NCBI GenBank assembly: GCA_963210315.1
Contig: OY723255.1
Span: 1,674,001-1,738,000 of the forward strand
Direction of reading: 5' to 3'
From: Rhynchopus euleeides
Taxonomy: Eukaryota; Euglenozoa; Diplonemea; Diplonemida; Diplonemidae
DNA length: 64,000 nucleotides
The notes beneath the pieces are model-generated. The model searched no databases. It saw only the letters and a program-made list of their open reading frames with translations, and was not told the DNA's origin. The translations under genes were made by a program, and so were the position numbers. Within the stretch, counting starts at the first letter, position 1. Each line of letters begins with the position of its first letter. Of this stretch, positions 1 through 9,591 are shown piece by piece.

Positions 1-1
1 A

Positions 2-113
2 AGGGGGTCTTTGCTGGTCGTTACTCTTCGTCCGCCTTCGTCAGGTTTCACCCAATTCAACAGGAAATGCACCAAAAAATGCACTGACGATCACCCCGTA
101 GCGAAGACCCCCT
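2..113. repeat. MITE-like inverted-repeat element, copy 1 (family GGGGGTCTTCGCT)
   Basis: The ends are imperfect inverted repeats: GGGGGTCTTTGCT on the left and AGCGAAGACCCCC on the right. An inverted, diverged copy lies at 45788-45896 and shares the internal TGCACTGACGATCACC stretch. No coding capacity is visible. Confidence 0.7.
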
Positions 114-337
114 AAGTCCCTGTGATTTTTGGGGCCCTTCTTGGTGCATCTGCCCCCGAGAAAAAGTTTGACCCCGACATACGCGCATAATCTCCTACTG
201 GCTTCGGGTGGGCATGCTTCCGTGATTCCCCTCACCTTTTTAGTATTCTGACACTTCTGCCGCAACAATGCGAATCAATGCGCTTCGGGTGGGTATCCTT
301 CTGCGATTTCCGAGACTCATGTGCGTCCACCTTCTCA

Positions 338-445
338 CGGGGCCTCGCTACCAGTCACACAGCCTGTCACGGCTCGTCAGCCACTGAGGGGGCAGCAGGT
401 TGCCCCCTCACCTATTCCCAGTCACGCCTTGTAGCGTAGGCCCCA
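338..445. repeat. MITE-like inverted-repeat element (family GGGGCCTCGCTACC)
   Basis: The left end GGGGCCTCGCTACCAGTCAC faces the right end GTAGCGTAGGCCCC. The internal arms are rich in GTCAC/GTGAC. It belongs to the same family as 4260-4368 and 19192-19300 but has drifted. Confidence 0.6.
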
Positions 446-957
446 TGTAATGCCGACGTCCACCCCCGCGCAGCTCACCTTTTGGGTATGTTCTGAAACT
501 TCCGCTACAACAATGCGAATCAATGCGTACGTTTCTTGCAGCCTTCCTCTTACCCCTCTCTATGACCCCTCCCCGTGTGCACTATGTGGTTGTAGTGCGC
601 ATGTTAGCCCACTCGTTTGCTTCTTTCCAGGGGCGGACCAGGGGACTTGACCTGGTGGTGCTGCTTTATGTTTTGGGGTTGTGCTGACAATGCAGTAACA
701 CTTTGCTGTGCAGATCCTGCAGGACATGCCGCACCCGCAGCAGGGCGTGTGGGGTGTTCGCGCGATCGATGAGGGTGAGCCGCCATGCGTCGACATGGGG
801 GCACCTCCCCATAAAATCCAAATGTTTGCGTTGAGACATTTGAGCCCGATATGGCACAAGCCATGTTCCGTTTGTTTCGCTGGCCCCCGTCCCGCCATGC
901 CCCATCAGGGCGCGTGGTCAGCGGGCTTGTTCCGTGATATTCTTTGTGTTCCGTGCA

Positions 958-1060
958 TTGTGATACCTTTTGTTGGGGTGTTCTCGCGATCGACGAATAC
1001 CCTTCGGCTCTTCTCTTGTTTCCCTTTCAGATTTGCACTAATACACAGTTTTGCATGTCA
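958..1060 (+). repeat. Dispersed repeat with GTGTTCTCGCGATCGACGAA
   Basis: This segment (TGGGGTGTTCTCGCGATCGA, then a T/C-rich stretch, CAGATTTGCACTAATA) recurs in altered form at about 1600-1680 and 26255-26330, and its first part at 745-775. Function unknown. It is more likely an old transposon or UTR-like repeat than a gene. Confidence 0.55.
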
Positions 1061-1342
1061 TGATGGAATTACATGTAGCTTCCCTCGTGCGGGATATGAG
1101 TTGGGAGAAGGAAGGGCCTGGACCCTTCTCTTGCCCAGACTGCCGATTCCGGGTAAGAATCATGGAAGGCGAACGAAAGGGCCGGCGAGCATCTTGCCTG
1201 TTTCTCCACCGCAGCCTGTTTAATTGAACCGGTATTGTATCAATTGGTGGCGGTGGAAGAACGGCCCTTTTCTGACGAGCCCTGTCTCCTTCGATGGTGT
1301 GGCGCTGCGGGACCTTTCCCTTCCTGCAGCATTGTTGCTTTT

Positions 1343-1418
1343 ACTCGTTATGAGCGACGAAGCGTAGCAAAGTCGCGAAGTAACGAAGGAAATCGAACGA
1401 CTGACGCTTTTGGATTAC
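1343..1418 (+). repeat. Dispersed repeat with GAGCGACGAAGCGTAGC
   Basis: It is nearly the same as 42647-42715, including the following CGAAGTAACGAAGGAAATCG. More diverged relatives lie at 19461-19540, 22340-22460 and 43519-43700. It is non-coding. See the entry at 42643 for the longest copy. Confidence 0.7.
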
Positions 1419-2033
1419 CTTCATGCCTACCCCCCCACCAGTTCTCCTCTCCCCTTCCTGATTTGCAGGCGTAAAGTTTCCGCTCGTGGGAGTGTGTTCG
1501 CACCATTCTTCTGGATGGCACTGTGCCTCCCTTCCGCACCCCGTTGCTTGTTATTCTTTCCAGGTGGGGGGGTGTTTTTTTTGTTTATGATATTCGTGAT
1601 CACAACTGGGATGTTCTCGCGATCGGCGAATCCACTTCGTCTCTTTCTCTTCAGCTTTGCACGAATATACAGTCTCGCGCCTAACAGGATCCTTGTCACA
1701 GTGAAGAATATTGTTTGGCAGCGCTTTGGGTCCACCCTGGGAGGCACCTGCCAGGCGTGATCCCCTCCTTTTCATCTTGCCCAACCTTTGCCTTGAGTAT
1801 TGCAGCAGCGGCACAGCAGGCGTGGCAAGGCCAAGAGCGTCGGGCCTGGGGAGCAGTGCGCGCCACAAAGAATGACGAAAATCCACCCCCACCACCCCAA
1901 CCCCCACCCGCTGCGTATGCATCCAGATTCGTACATCCACCTGGGGTGGCCACACCACACTGCCACCCACTCGTCCACAATTTCCCTGCAGCACCCAGGC
2001 AGAAGAAGGAGTTCAGGGCGGGGTGGGGCAGCA

Positions 2034-3935
2034 ATGCGTCACCTCATCGCACTGCTTGCGTGTCTGGGGGGTGCCAGCGCGTCGTTCTCCTTCTCCAACA
2101 CGATGGGCGACCACATGGTGCTCCAGCAGGCCCCGCTGCGGGCAAAAGTATGGGGGTTCGCCAACGTGCCGGGCGAGGTCATCACCGTCGGGCTCTACCT
2201 GTCATCCCCGCGCGTCAGCCAGCAGCTGCACCAGGCAATAGCGGAGGACATCCCGGGGGTCGGGATCGTCTGGTCCGTCCTGCTCAACCCCGTCTCAGGG
2301 GTGTTCTCTCTTATCACGCCGTACATCGTCACCGCGACGCTTGGAGGGGTTAGCCCGCAGCCCACGATCTTCCTCAACGACGTCCTATTCGGCGACGTCT
2401 ACGTCTGCAGCGGACAGTCCAACATGGAATGGACAGTCATCATGTCGGAGGGCGGCACTACTGCAGGAGGCATGCCAATCCCACACTTCTCCTCGGGGGT
2501 GCCGATCCGCCTTTTCCGGCCAATGAGGACGAAAAGCGCTGCGGAGCAGCACCAGCAGACCCTGCCTGCCCTCATGAATTGGACACGCGCTGAAGACCCC
2601 GGTGCCTTGGGGGTTGCCACAGCGGAGACGGACAAACACAAGCTGCTGGACAACGGCTTCTCCGCTGTGTGCTACCACTATGCGGTTTCCCTCGCGGCGA
2701 AGCGGCGCCCCACGGATATGACACCCATCGGGCTGATTGCTGTGGCCTACGCCGGGACCCACATCGCGCTTTGGTCGCCTCAAGGCGTGTTTGAGGATGT
2801 GTGTGCGGACTACGTCAACCCGCTGATCAAACAGGGGCTGAAGATCAGCCTCCCGGGGAAGGACATCCGCGGCAAGGTGGGTGACTGGCTGCAGGCGTCT
2901 GACGTCGACCCCGGCGAGAAGAACCTCCTGTGGAACGGCATGATCGCGCCCCTGCTGCGCACCACCATCAAGGGCGTGCTGTGGTATCAAGGGGAGTCGG
3001 ATGCCTACAACGGGAATGAGAACTTCTACCCGTGCTGGTTCCCCGCGATGATCGCGAGGTGGCGGAGCAGGTGGGCCGCGGATTCGGGTTCGGACCCCGA
3101 GTTCCCGTGGCTGGTGGTGCAGCTGGCGCCGTGGGGTGACACGGGGCGTCTCTGCGATGGCGACAGCGACTGCCTAGCGGCACCCCTCATCCGCTACGGC
3201 CAGACGGCGAACCTCGGCAAGATGCCCAACAGCGAGATGCCCAACGCCTTCATGGTGACGGCTCTCGACCTGGGCGACGTGCGCGCCAACGATACCCTGC
3301 ACCCCAAGTATAAGAAGCAAGTGGGCGAGCGGCTCGCCAGCTCTGCGATGCGCAACATCTACAACAGCCCTGCGTTTGCAGACGAGACGTACCCCACACC
3401 ACTTCACGCCAAGTCGGACGGGGATCTGGTCATCACCTTCCAGGACGTCCCCCCTGGGGGGCTGGTGGTCCACAACGACACGGGTGGGTTCGAGGCATAT
3501 ATGGGTTGCTCCTGGCAGTACGTCCACTCAGCCACCACCGTGAGTGGCAACACGGTGCAGCTGGCTGCGTCAGCGCTTGGGGGCACACCGACATCTGTGC
3601 GGTATAACTGGTTCCGCGCGCCGTGCAACATCCACCCTGGTCTCTACGGCTGCACGCTGTACCAAGCCAGTGCGAACCTGCCTGTTCTGCCCTTCTCGAT
3701 CAGCGTGGAGCACGGCGACCTGACGTTGGAGGACCAGCTGAACTGTGCCCTGGAGAAGGCAAAGGAGAACGCCATCCTGCTGGCCGCGGTGCTGATCGCT
3801 GCGGCGGTTTTCATCTGTCTCGTGACGGTGTGCGTGTGCTGCATCTGCAGGAGGCGGAGGAACGCGGCTTGCTGCAGCGACTCCGCCACCCGGAAGGTCG
3901 CGGTGAAGCCCGACGAAAACCACGACGGCGTCTGA
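2034..3935 (+). CDS. Sialate O-acetylesterase-like SGNH hydrolase, type I membrane protein
   Basis: Predicted 633-aa protein. The family removes O-acetyl esters from sialic acids or other sugars in the secretory pathway, lysosome or at the surface; the substrate here is unknown. The ATG at 2034 is chosen because a signal peptide follows directly (MRHLIALLACLGGASA); the frame is open upstream but that part is low-complexity. Family landmarks: the N-terminal SFSNTMGDHMVLQQAP block, nucleophile block CSGQSNMEW with Ser129, the YQGES block in the middle, and the D420-x-x-H423 dyad in NDTLHPKYK. A transmembrane segment at about 580-603 is followed by CCICRRRR and a short cytosolic tail. Soluble homologues usually lack such an anchor. 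It is + strand, like the other host genes, with no sign of truncation. Family call is firm; sugar specificity is not. Confidence 0.88.
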   Translation: MRHLIALLACLGGASASFSFSNTMGDHMVLQQAPLRAKVWGFANVPGEVITVGLYLSSPRVSQQLHQAIAEDIPGVGIVWSVLLNPVSGVFSLITPYIVTATLGGVSPQPTIFLNDVLFGDVYVCSGQSNMEWTVIMSEGGTTAGGMPIPHFSSGVPIRLFRPMRTKSAAEQHQQTLPALMNWTRAEDPGALGVATAETDKHKLLDNGFSAVCYHYAVSLAAKRRPTDMTPIGLIAVAYAGTHIALWSPQGVFEDVCADYVNPLIKQGLKISLPGKDIRGKVGDWLQASDVDPGEKNLLWNGMIAPLLRTTIKGVLWYQGESDAYNGNENFYPCWFPAMIARWRSRWAADSGSDPEFPWLVVQLAPWGDTGRLCDGDSDCLAAPLIRYGQTANLGKMPNSEMPNAFMVTALDLGDVRANDTLHPKYKKQVGERLASSAMRNIYNSPAFADETYPTPLHAKSDGDLVITFQDVPPGGLVVHNDTGGFEAYMGCSWQYVHSATTVSGNTVQLAASALGGTPTSVRYNWFRAPCNIHPGLYGCTLYQASANLPVLPFSISVEHGDLTLEDQLNCALEKAKENAILLAAVLIAAAVFICLVTVCVCCICRRRRNAACCSDSATRKVAVKPDENHDGV

Positions 3936-4259
3936 TGATGAAGCTTGAGTGACGGTGGGTGAGTGCAACAGCAGCTCCCCCAAAACCGGTCTCGCTGGGC
4001 GTGGGTGAGGGCGTGAGGGGTTCGCCATATGGGAAACTTCGGGCGAGTGTTTTTCCCCCACAAATAGCATGGAGGGTTGTGGCTGTGCCTCTTCGGGGTG
4101 CAGGAAAGACCTCCTGCTATATTTTGACAGTTCGATGCAGAGTCCAACTGGGAGAGGGGTGGGGGTGGTTGGATGTGGTTGGGGCGCTCTGTTGCGGCCG
4201 CTGCACTGCTGCGAAGAAGAGGGTGTGTAAATAACTTTTGCAAAAAAAAACAAACAAGT
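3936..4259. other. 3' flank of the esterase gene
   Basis: No gene is seen in this 320-base stretch. It probably contains the 3' UTR; there is an A-rich run at about 4239-4251 but no convincing polyadenylation motif can be assigned. Confidence 0.4.
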
Positions 4260-4368
4260 GGGGGCCCTCGCTACGAGTCACTGTGAGTCACGAGTCGTCA
4301 GTTGTCAGCCAAACATGGCTGACTTCTCACTTTTTCTCACTCAGTCACACTTGGTAGCGAGGGCCCCC
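4260..4368. repeat. MITE-like inverted-repeat element, best-preserved copy
   Basis: The terminal inverted repeats GGGGGCCCTCGCTAC and GTAGCGAGGGCCCCC are perfect over 15 bases, and the interior is rich in GTCA/TGAC. AGT flanks both sides and may be a 3-bp target duplication. It is about 109 bp long with no coding capacity. A close relative is 19192-19300. Confidence 0.8.
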
Positions 4369-4494
4369 AGTGAATAACAAAATGTAACGGCCCGTGTTAC
4401 GGGAAATGGAAATGATAAAAAAAAAATGCCAACAGAGGGGTTCAGCGAGACATCACCACACTGTATGCCCAAAGAGGGGGCGCTCCAATGGGTG

Positions 4495-4574
4495 TGCCTT
4501 CGCTCTGTGTCAAACTTTGTCAGTTTGTCCCCCTTATTGTGAGGCGACTCACTTTTCACCGAGCGAAGGCCCCC
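4495..4574. repeat. MITE-like inverted-repeat element (CCTTCGCTCTGTGTC type)
   Basis: TGCCTTCGCTCTGTG on the left faces GAGCGAAGGCCCCC on the right. The left arm CTTCGCTCTGTGTCAAACT is shared with the element at 47328-47473. Confidence 0.6.
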
Positions 4575-6130
4575 AAGAGGAATTGGGGGGGGGTGGGGGG
4601 GGGAGGAGGGGTGTGCCAAGGCTGGACAAATGCTGCATTTTAAAAATAAAAAACATAAAATAAAATAAAGTGCAATAAAATGCAGTAAAGTGCAGTAAAA
4701 TGCAGTAAAGTGCAATAAAGTGCAGGAGAGCGTGTTGTAGGGGTGGCTCGGCGTGACGGTGGGCAGGACGCTGACCTGCCGTGCCAGGGGACCCTGATCC
4801 GCCCACTCTGGCCAACACAAGGCCACCAAGGCAGTACCCCCGCCAGGCCCGCCCTGCTGCTGTTCGGCATGCTTGATGCTGCTTCCGAGCGCCGGGGCCA
4901 ATCAGGCAGCAGGCGCACCCCAGCACCGCAGGCGCAGCAGGGCGGACCAGCACGGCGGTGTGCGGTGGGCAGTCCACCTTCCTCGGACGTTGTACAGCTG
5001 AGCTGATCTGGCGTACGGGTTCTTCACCATCCCGTTCGGGGAGGCTGGACATCAGAGCGGACTGAAAGCACTCAAAGCAGGACTGAAGCCAGGCGGAGGC
5101 CGCACCGATCAGGTCCTGCTAACCCACCGACCCAACATAGGCAGGGCACATCCATCCCGGCCTGCATTCTCTGCCGGAGCCTTGGTGCGTCCCTGTGACC
5201 TTCAGGAGAACCTCCGTGCAGGAGCGGTACTTTTTGCCATCTTCTGCGGGTTTGCGGCTGTCCGCAAACTTGCAGACGTGGCTGCACCTCTGTAAAGTGG
5301 GTGTGACTCCAGCATTTGGCCTGTCCATAGTGGTCCTCCCAGCTGTACGTATGCGAAGCCCAAGGCACCACTCAGGACCATGCACTTTATCCAAAAATCC
5401 GGAAAATAAAATACAATAAAATGCAGTAAAGTGCAGTAAAAATTTGCTGCCAGCCTTGGGGTGTGCTGCTTTGCCAAGCAAGCACCCCTCCTCGCGAAAC
5501 GGGGGGGGGAGATAGGGGCAGAAGAGGTGGTGAGTATTTTGTGCGTGTGGGGTCCACTGGGGAGAAGAAGAAATCCACAAATTGACACTGCGCGTGTGTG
5601 TTTGGCAGTGATGTCTCATCAAGAGCTGCGTGGCTCGGTGTGATCTACGCTTTATTCTAAATCAACCGCTGATGTGTGTGTTTTGTGCTGCATGTGCCTG
5701 TGTCTGCGTTCCATAAACAGTTGTCATGAACCGCAACGCAGCTCCCTGCTATTGGCTGAACGAGAGAGCGGGGGGGCTGAATCTGCCACACCACCGGGTG
5801 TTGTTGCATTCTCAACAATGCAGCAGCACCCTGTGGGAGCCCCTCGCTACCCAGTGTGACTAATAAGAGAACCCCTCACGGGCTGCCCCAGTTTCTGCCG
5901 GTGCTTCCGCACGGCAGTGCCCGGTTGTGGGTATCCCGCCCACGGAGGTGGGTGGGAATTACACCCCCGCAACGCGATTGGTTCAGAAGCGAATCAGTTT
6001 GGCGCTTGTTAGCTCCCCACCGCCCCCACTTTGCTCGCATTTTTTTTTGGAGGAACGGCTCGATTTTGTGGCAGAGATTCCTTCAGCGCCCCCACCACCC
6101 CCACCACCCCAGACACAACCTGCATAACGA
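4575..6130. other. Gene-free interval with simple repeats
   Basis: No gene is supported. A decamer-like repeat (TGCAGTAAAG/TGCAGTAAAA) fills about 4668-4730 and recurs in the same orientation at about 5403-5446, bracketing roughly 680 bp. A half-copy of the GGGGCCCTCGCTACC element is seen at about 5836-5868 (CCCTCGCTACCCAGTGTGAC). CCACCCCC tracts occur near 6088-6112. Confidence 0.5.
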
Positions 6131-6154
6131 GTGAAGGGTGATCATTCTTGTGCT

Positions 6155-6210
6155 CCCTTCAAATTCGATTTCACTACCCCCCCCCCACCCCCCACCCCCC
6201 TGCAACGCAG
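6155..6210 (+). promoter_or_regulatory. Candidate trans-splice acceptor region of the WD40 gene
   Basis: CCCTTCAAATTCGATTTCAC is followed by TACCCC, a ~25-base C-rich tract and GCAG ending at 6210. The same 26-base string, also followed by a C tract and GCAG, lies upstream of the GDSL gene at 59497-59542. The order motif, polypyrimidine tract, AG is what an SL acceptor would need. That role is inference; the repetition itself is seen. Confidence 0.45.
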
Positions 6211-6382
6211 GCACCAGGGGCACCATGCACACAAGACAATACCCGAAGTGAGGACCCCGTCCCTCTGTCCCTCTGTGCTGCACTGTGTTGTGCAAAACCG
6301 CGTCAGTCTCTTGCAGCCAGTTTCGTTTCGAGAATATCACGACCTCCCACCACCACCACCACCCAGCACAGAGACACCCAGC

Positions 6383-7675
6383 ATGGCTGCCCCTGCAGCC
6401 CTGCTGTGTCTGTCCCTATGCCTGGGCGCCCCTACCCCCTGTCCAGACGGGACCAGCCCGGCATGCAGCCGCGTGCTTGCCTCAGGGTTGGGTGGCGAGG
6501 GCCTCGGCGTGGTGGCGCTGTCAGCGGATAGCGCGATGGTGGCCGTGGCCCTCCAGACCACCCCAGGGCTGGAGGTGTACCCTGTGGCGGGCGGGGCTGC
6601 CGTGCTGACTCCAGAGTACCAGGCCCTGTGGGACGTGCGGTTTTCGCCTGGGTGCGATTTCGTTGCGGTCGCAGCGGGCCCACAGGGCGTGTGTGTCGCC
6701 AGCCTTGCGACGGGGCGGGAGGTGTGGTCTGATGCCTCAGACGAAGGGCTTGCCGTTGCCTACTCCCCAGATGGCACGCGCCTTCTTTCCGGCAACACCA
6801 ACGGCACTGTGTATGTCCGTGATTCTGCCGACGGGTCGGTGCTGCTGACGCTTGCGGGGCAGGACTCCGACCCAGTCGACGAGCTCAGGTGCACCCCAGA
6901 CGGGACGGCGATCATCGGTGGGGGGAGGTCAGGCCGCCTGTTGGTGTGGGACGCAGCCTCGGGCGCCCTGCTTGTGTCGAAGGCAGAGCACACACCCGGC
7001 GCCTTAAATGTTGCGGTATCTCCCAACGGGGCGTACGTTGTATCCGTGTCGTCAGAAGGCCGCTCTGCGGTTGTCTATGACACCCGGATGGGTTACGCCG
7101 CCCTACACACCCTGCAGCTCCCCACCGGTGGGTACGGTGCTGCATTTTCACCAGACTCGTCGGTCATTGTCGTTGCGTGTGGGGATTACAGCCTCGCCTT
7201 CTACGACGTGAAGTCCGGTTCCCAGCTGTATACATACAAGACAGACAGTGTGCACTCTGTGGGTGTGGACTGGGCGTCGTCAGGCAACTTCCTTGTATCC
7301 GGTGGGGCTTCGAGTGGCAACGTCCTGATGTGGGATGCCGCACCACGGACAGGTGCGCCATTGACGCCCTCTCCCTTGACGCCAGCGCCAGGTGGGACGC
7401 CTGCACCGGCCTCGGCGGCCCCAGAGGGAAGCACCGGGTCTGGCCCCGATGCGGACGCAATCGCGGTGATGTCGCTGTCAGGCTTGTGCCTGTGCGTAGC
7501 AGGTGCCACGCTTTGCAGGAGGCAGATCCGTGCCGCTGAAAACAATGTGGAGATGGACACCTTCGAGCCCATGCTGCATGAAGATCCGGACACCTCAGAC
7601 GTGCCTGAGGCACAGGGGCAGGGCCTGGAGGCAGCCCCCAACCCGGATGCGACACAGGTGGATGTGCTTGACTGA
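6383..7675 (+). CDS. WD40-repeat beta-propeller protein with signal peptide and C-terminal membrane segment
   Basis: 430-aa protein. I do not recognise a specific orthologue. The ATG at 6383 opens a hydrophobic signal peptide (MAAPAALLCLSLCLGAPTPC); the upstream open frame is low-complexity Pro/His. Residues ~35-330 hold about seven WD40-like blades with recurring VAYSPDGTRLLSG, NGTVYVRD, GRLLVWDAASGALL, VAVSPNGAYVVS, AFSPDSSVIVVA and NVLMWDA patterns. A Pro/Thr/Ala-rich stalk (~330-357) leads to a transmembrane segment at ~359-379 and an acidic cytosolic tail of ~50 residues. The topology puts the propeller in the lumen or outside the cell, where WD40 domains are uncommon. The nearest relatives by pattern are bacterial-style WD40/quinoprotein propellers. 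It probably works as a binding or scaffold domain. Confidence 0.85.
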   Translation: MAAPAALLCLSLCLGAPTPCPDGTSPACSRVLASGLGGEGLGVVALSADSAMVAVALQTTPGLEVYPVAGGAAVLTPEYQALWDVRFSPGCDFVAVAAGPQGVCVASLATGREVWSDASDEGLAVAYSPDGTRLLSGNTNGTVYVRDSADGSVLLTLAGQDSDPVDELRCTPDGTAIIGGGRSGRLLVWDAASGALLVSKAEHTPGALNVAVSPNGAYVVSVSSEGRSAVVYDTRMGYAALHTLQLPTGGYGAAFSPDSSVIVVACGDYSLAFYDVKSGSQLYTYKTDSVHSVGVDWASSGNFLVSGGASSGNVLMWDAAPRTGAPLTPSPLTPAPGGTPAPASAAPEGSTGSGPDADAIAVMSLSGLCLCVAGATLCRRQIRAAENNVEMDTFEPMLHEDPDTSDVPEAQGQGLEAAPNPDATQVDVLD

Positions 7676-7874
7676 TGAGCACCACTTGCTGCCGCAGCGG
7701 GCACCCGGCCTGCGCCTCACCGGAAATGGTGTGAGATAACAGGGACGGTTCCCAGCATCGCTGGCATCTCTGTGCCGCTCAGTTTCCACGGTGTCAATAC
7801 TGCACGAGACGTCCCTGCGGTGCTGCCGCAAGTTCTGCAAGATGGCTTGAAGGTCAAAGTCGCCTTGCCCAGTA
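7676..7874. other. 3' flank of the WD40 gene
   Basis: No gene is seen. It probably contains the 3' UTR up to the inverted-repeat element that starts at 7875. Confidence 0.4.
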
Positions 7875-8020
7875 CACGGTGGACTCCAGCGGCCCTAGCG
7901 GGAGTCTGGGAGCGGGAGTCTGAGCGGGTGTCAAAGACTCCCGCTAGCGGGAGTCTATACTCCCGCTAGGGGGAGTCTGACTCCCCCTAGCGGGAGTCTT
8001 TTCACCTATTTTCATCCATT
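7875..8020. repeat. Terminal block of CACGGTGGACTCCAGCGG element family (left-facing end)
   Basis: It starts CACGGTGGACTCCAGCGG, then has a run of ACTCCCGCTAGCGGGAGTCT palindromes, and ends TTTTCACCTATTTTCATCC. Inverted relatives are 9347-9442 and 10070-10201; a same-orientation relative is 10854-10980. TA precedes this end and TA follows the 10201 end, so 7875-10201 could be one element with a TA target duplication (inference). Confidence 0.7.
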
Positions 8021-8189
8021 TTTCCCATGATATAGTTACAGTCTACTGGCGTGGGGGGTAAAATCATGGTGGAAGAGGGATGGGGAGGGGCTTGTTTTGC
8101 TTCTGTCAGTTTCCCCGGACTCTGGACTACCTACCTATCCTCCTGGTAGCGGCTACACCTGCGGAGGTGAGCGGTTAGAATTTGAGGTG

Positions 8190-9326
8190 TCAAAGTGCGG
8201 CCATCGCCTGTCGTAGTTGTGTTACACCTTGGGCAAGACAAGCCATCCTGCAGGCCTCATCTTCTTCGTCAGAACTGTCATCCCCCTCCTGCTGTGCGCG
8301 TTGGTCAAGCGTGCTCAAAGTCGCCTCGGATGACACGAATGGTGTGAAAGTCGCCCCCAGCGGGATTGGCATTTTGCACAAGCAGAGCGATAATTTGCGG
8401 TGTCCTTCGGGGAACCGGAACAGGAAGTAGGGCGCGCTGATGGGTTCAACGAAGTCCTGTGTGTTGCAGTGCACAAACCCCTTCTGCAGCTGTGTCAACT
8501 GTGTGCAAAGAACATACACAGCCAATCTATGAGCGTGTCGGGTGTGCAGACACGGACACAGAATGACTTCTCTATACCCGAGGATCCCGTCCTGCGACAG
8601 GTGCGCAACCTTCCAAGGCATGCCCGATGCGCGCCGCTTCTCTTCTGCCATCGCAAGATCTCTCTCGTAAGTTGCGGAGCTGGCGATTGTAACGGCATCT
8701 TTCTTGCGATGTCCGTTCTCTGCTTCTTCAAATTCGTCGTTGTTCTGCAGAGGCACTGCATCTTCTGGAGCCCACCAATGATGGAGACTGTGTACGTAGG
8801 CATTGCGCGTTGATCCCTTTTCGGCATGCTCCATCAACCAGTGAAATATATGCCCTGAGATCCGAGCACGCAAGAAGGGAATCCGGGCTGACTCATCCTT
8901 GCATCCCCAGAAGCGCCAGGGGATGTCTGCATACCGGAAATGCATGAGGTCTGCAAGGGAGACAAAGAGGTAGCGGAACAAGCCCTTGTAGGTGTGTCCT
9001 GTGACAGGCAAGCACGACCTTCCGGAACTGAGCACCTGTCCCATTCTGCGACACATTCAGTGCAAGGTTTGTACAGGTCTTGTCGAATATTTTTTTGTTG
9101 TCTCATCCAGTACCCTGATCAGCCGCATGGCGAGCCCCTTGCAGTCATGGAGTGCTGGGGTGACGTAGCGGGCATTGGGAAGCACACCTGCCAAGAGGGA
9201 GGGGTAGCCAGCCTCTTTCATCTCAGAGAGAGTCAGGTGCGGGTATCGATGCACCTGTTGATACCAGCGTTCTTCTGGGATGTCGCACAGTGAGCATCGG
9301 TGCCCTCGCCCCCCGCATCGCCTCAT
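8190..9326 (-). pseudogene. Broken hypothetical gene inside a CACGGTGG-ended element
   Basis: Two minus-strand open segments (9326-9057 and 9056-8190) share one frame and are separated by a single TGA at 9057-9059. Together they would give ~378 residues. I do not recognise the product. Visible features: a Cys/His start (CGGRGHRCSLCDIPEERW), an aromatic-rich middle (SLADLMHFRYADIPWRFWGC), and an acidic Ser/Asp/Glu stretch near the C-terminus (DDSSDEEDE). It lies between inverted terminal blocks at 7875 and 9442, so a transposon-borne gene, perhaps transposase-related, is possible. The stop may be a disabling mutation; a neighbouring frame (9106-8834) gives an alternative join with more Cys. 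A functional product is doubtful. Confidence 0.4.
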
Positions 9327-9346
9327 TGTTGCCCACTGCTGATCTA

Positions 9347-9442
9347 TACTCCCGCTAGCGGGAGTTGGACTCCCCCTAGTTGAGACTCCCGAAAAGGGTT
9401 AAACCCGGTAGTGGTACCCTACCCCCGCTGGAGTCCACCGTG
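9347..9442. repeat. CACGGTGGACTCCAGCGG element end (inverted)
   Basis: It reads ACTCCCGCTAGCGGGAGTTG, then TTGAGACTCCCGAAAAGGG, and closes CCCCCGCTGGAGTCCACCGT plus G. It is the inverted counterpart of 7875-8020 with a 14-base insertion (AACCCGGTAGTGGT region) relative to 10070-10201. Confidence 0.7.
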
Positions 9443-9591
9443 CAAGGCCGGATCAGCCCACGGGTGGGTTTGAGGAAGAAATCTGGGGGGGCAAATTTTG
9501 CTGCGACTTCCGGTTTCACCCGGCCGAACTCCAGCATCTATCCAGACCCACGGTGCCAAGCCGTTCGCCCGTGTCGCGATCATTCGCGGCT

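Larger units (their letters stand above)
116..2000. other. Gene-free 5' region made of dispersed repeats
   Basis: No open frame here has a recognisable domain. It holds two copies of a ~45-bp segment with AACAATGCGAATCAATGCG (238-280 and 481-530), a short inverted-repeat element, three related GTGTTCTCGCGATCGACGAA segments (about 745-775, 970-1050, 1600-1680), and one copy of the GAGCGACGAAGCGTAGC repeat (1343-1418). The last ~200 bases probably include the 5' flank of the esterase gene. Confidence 0.6.
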
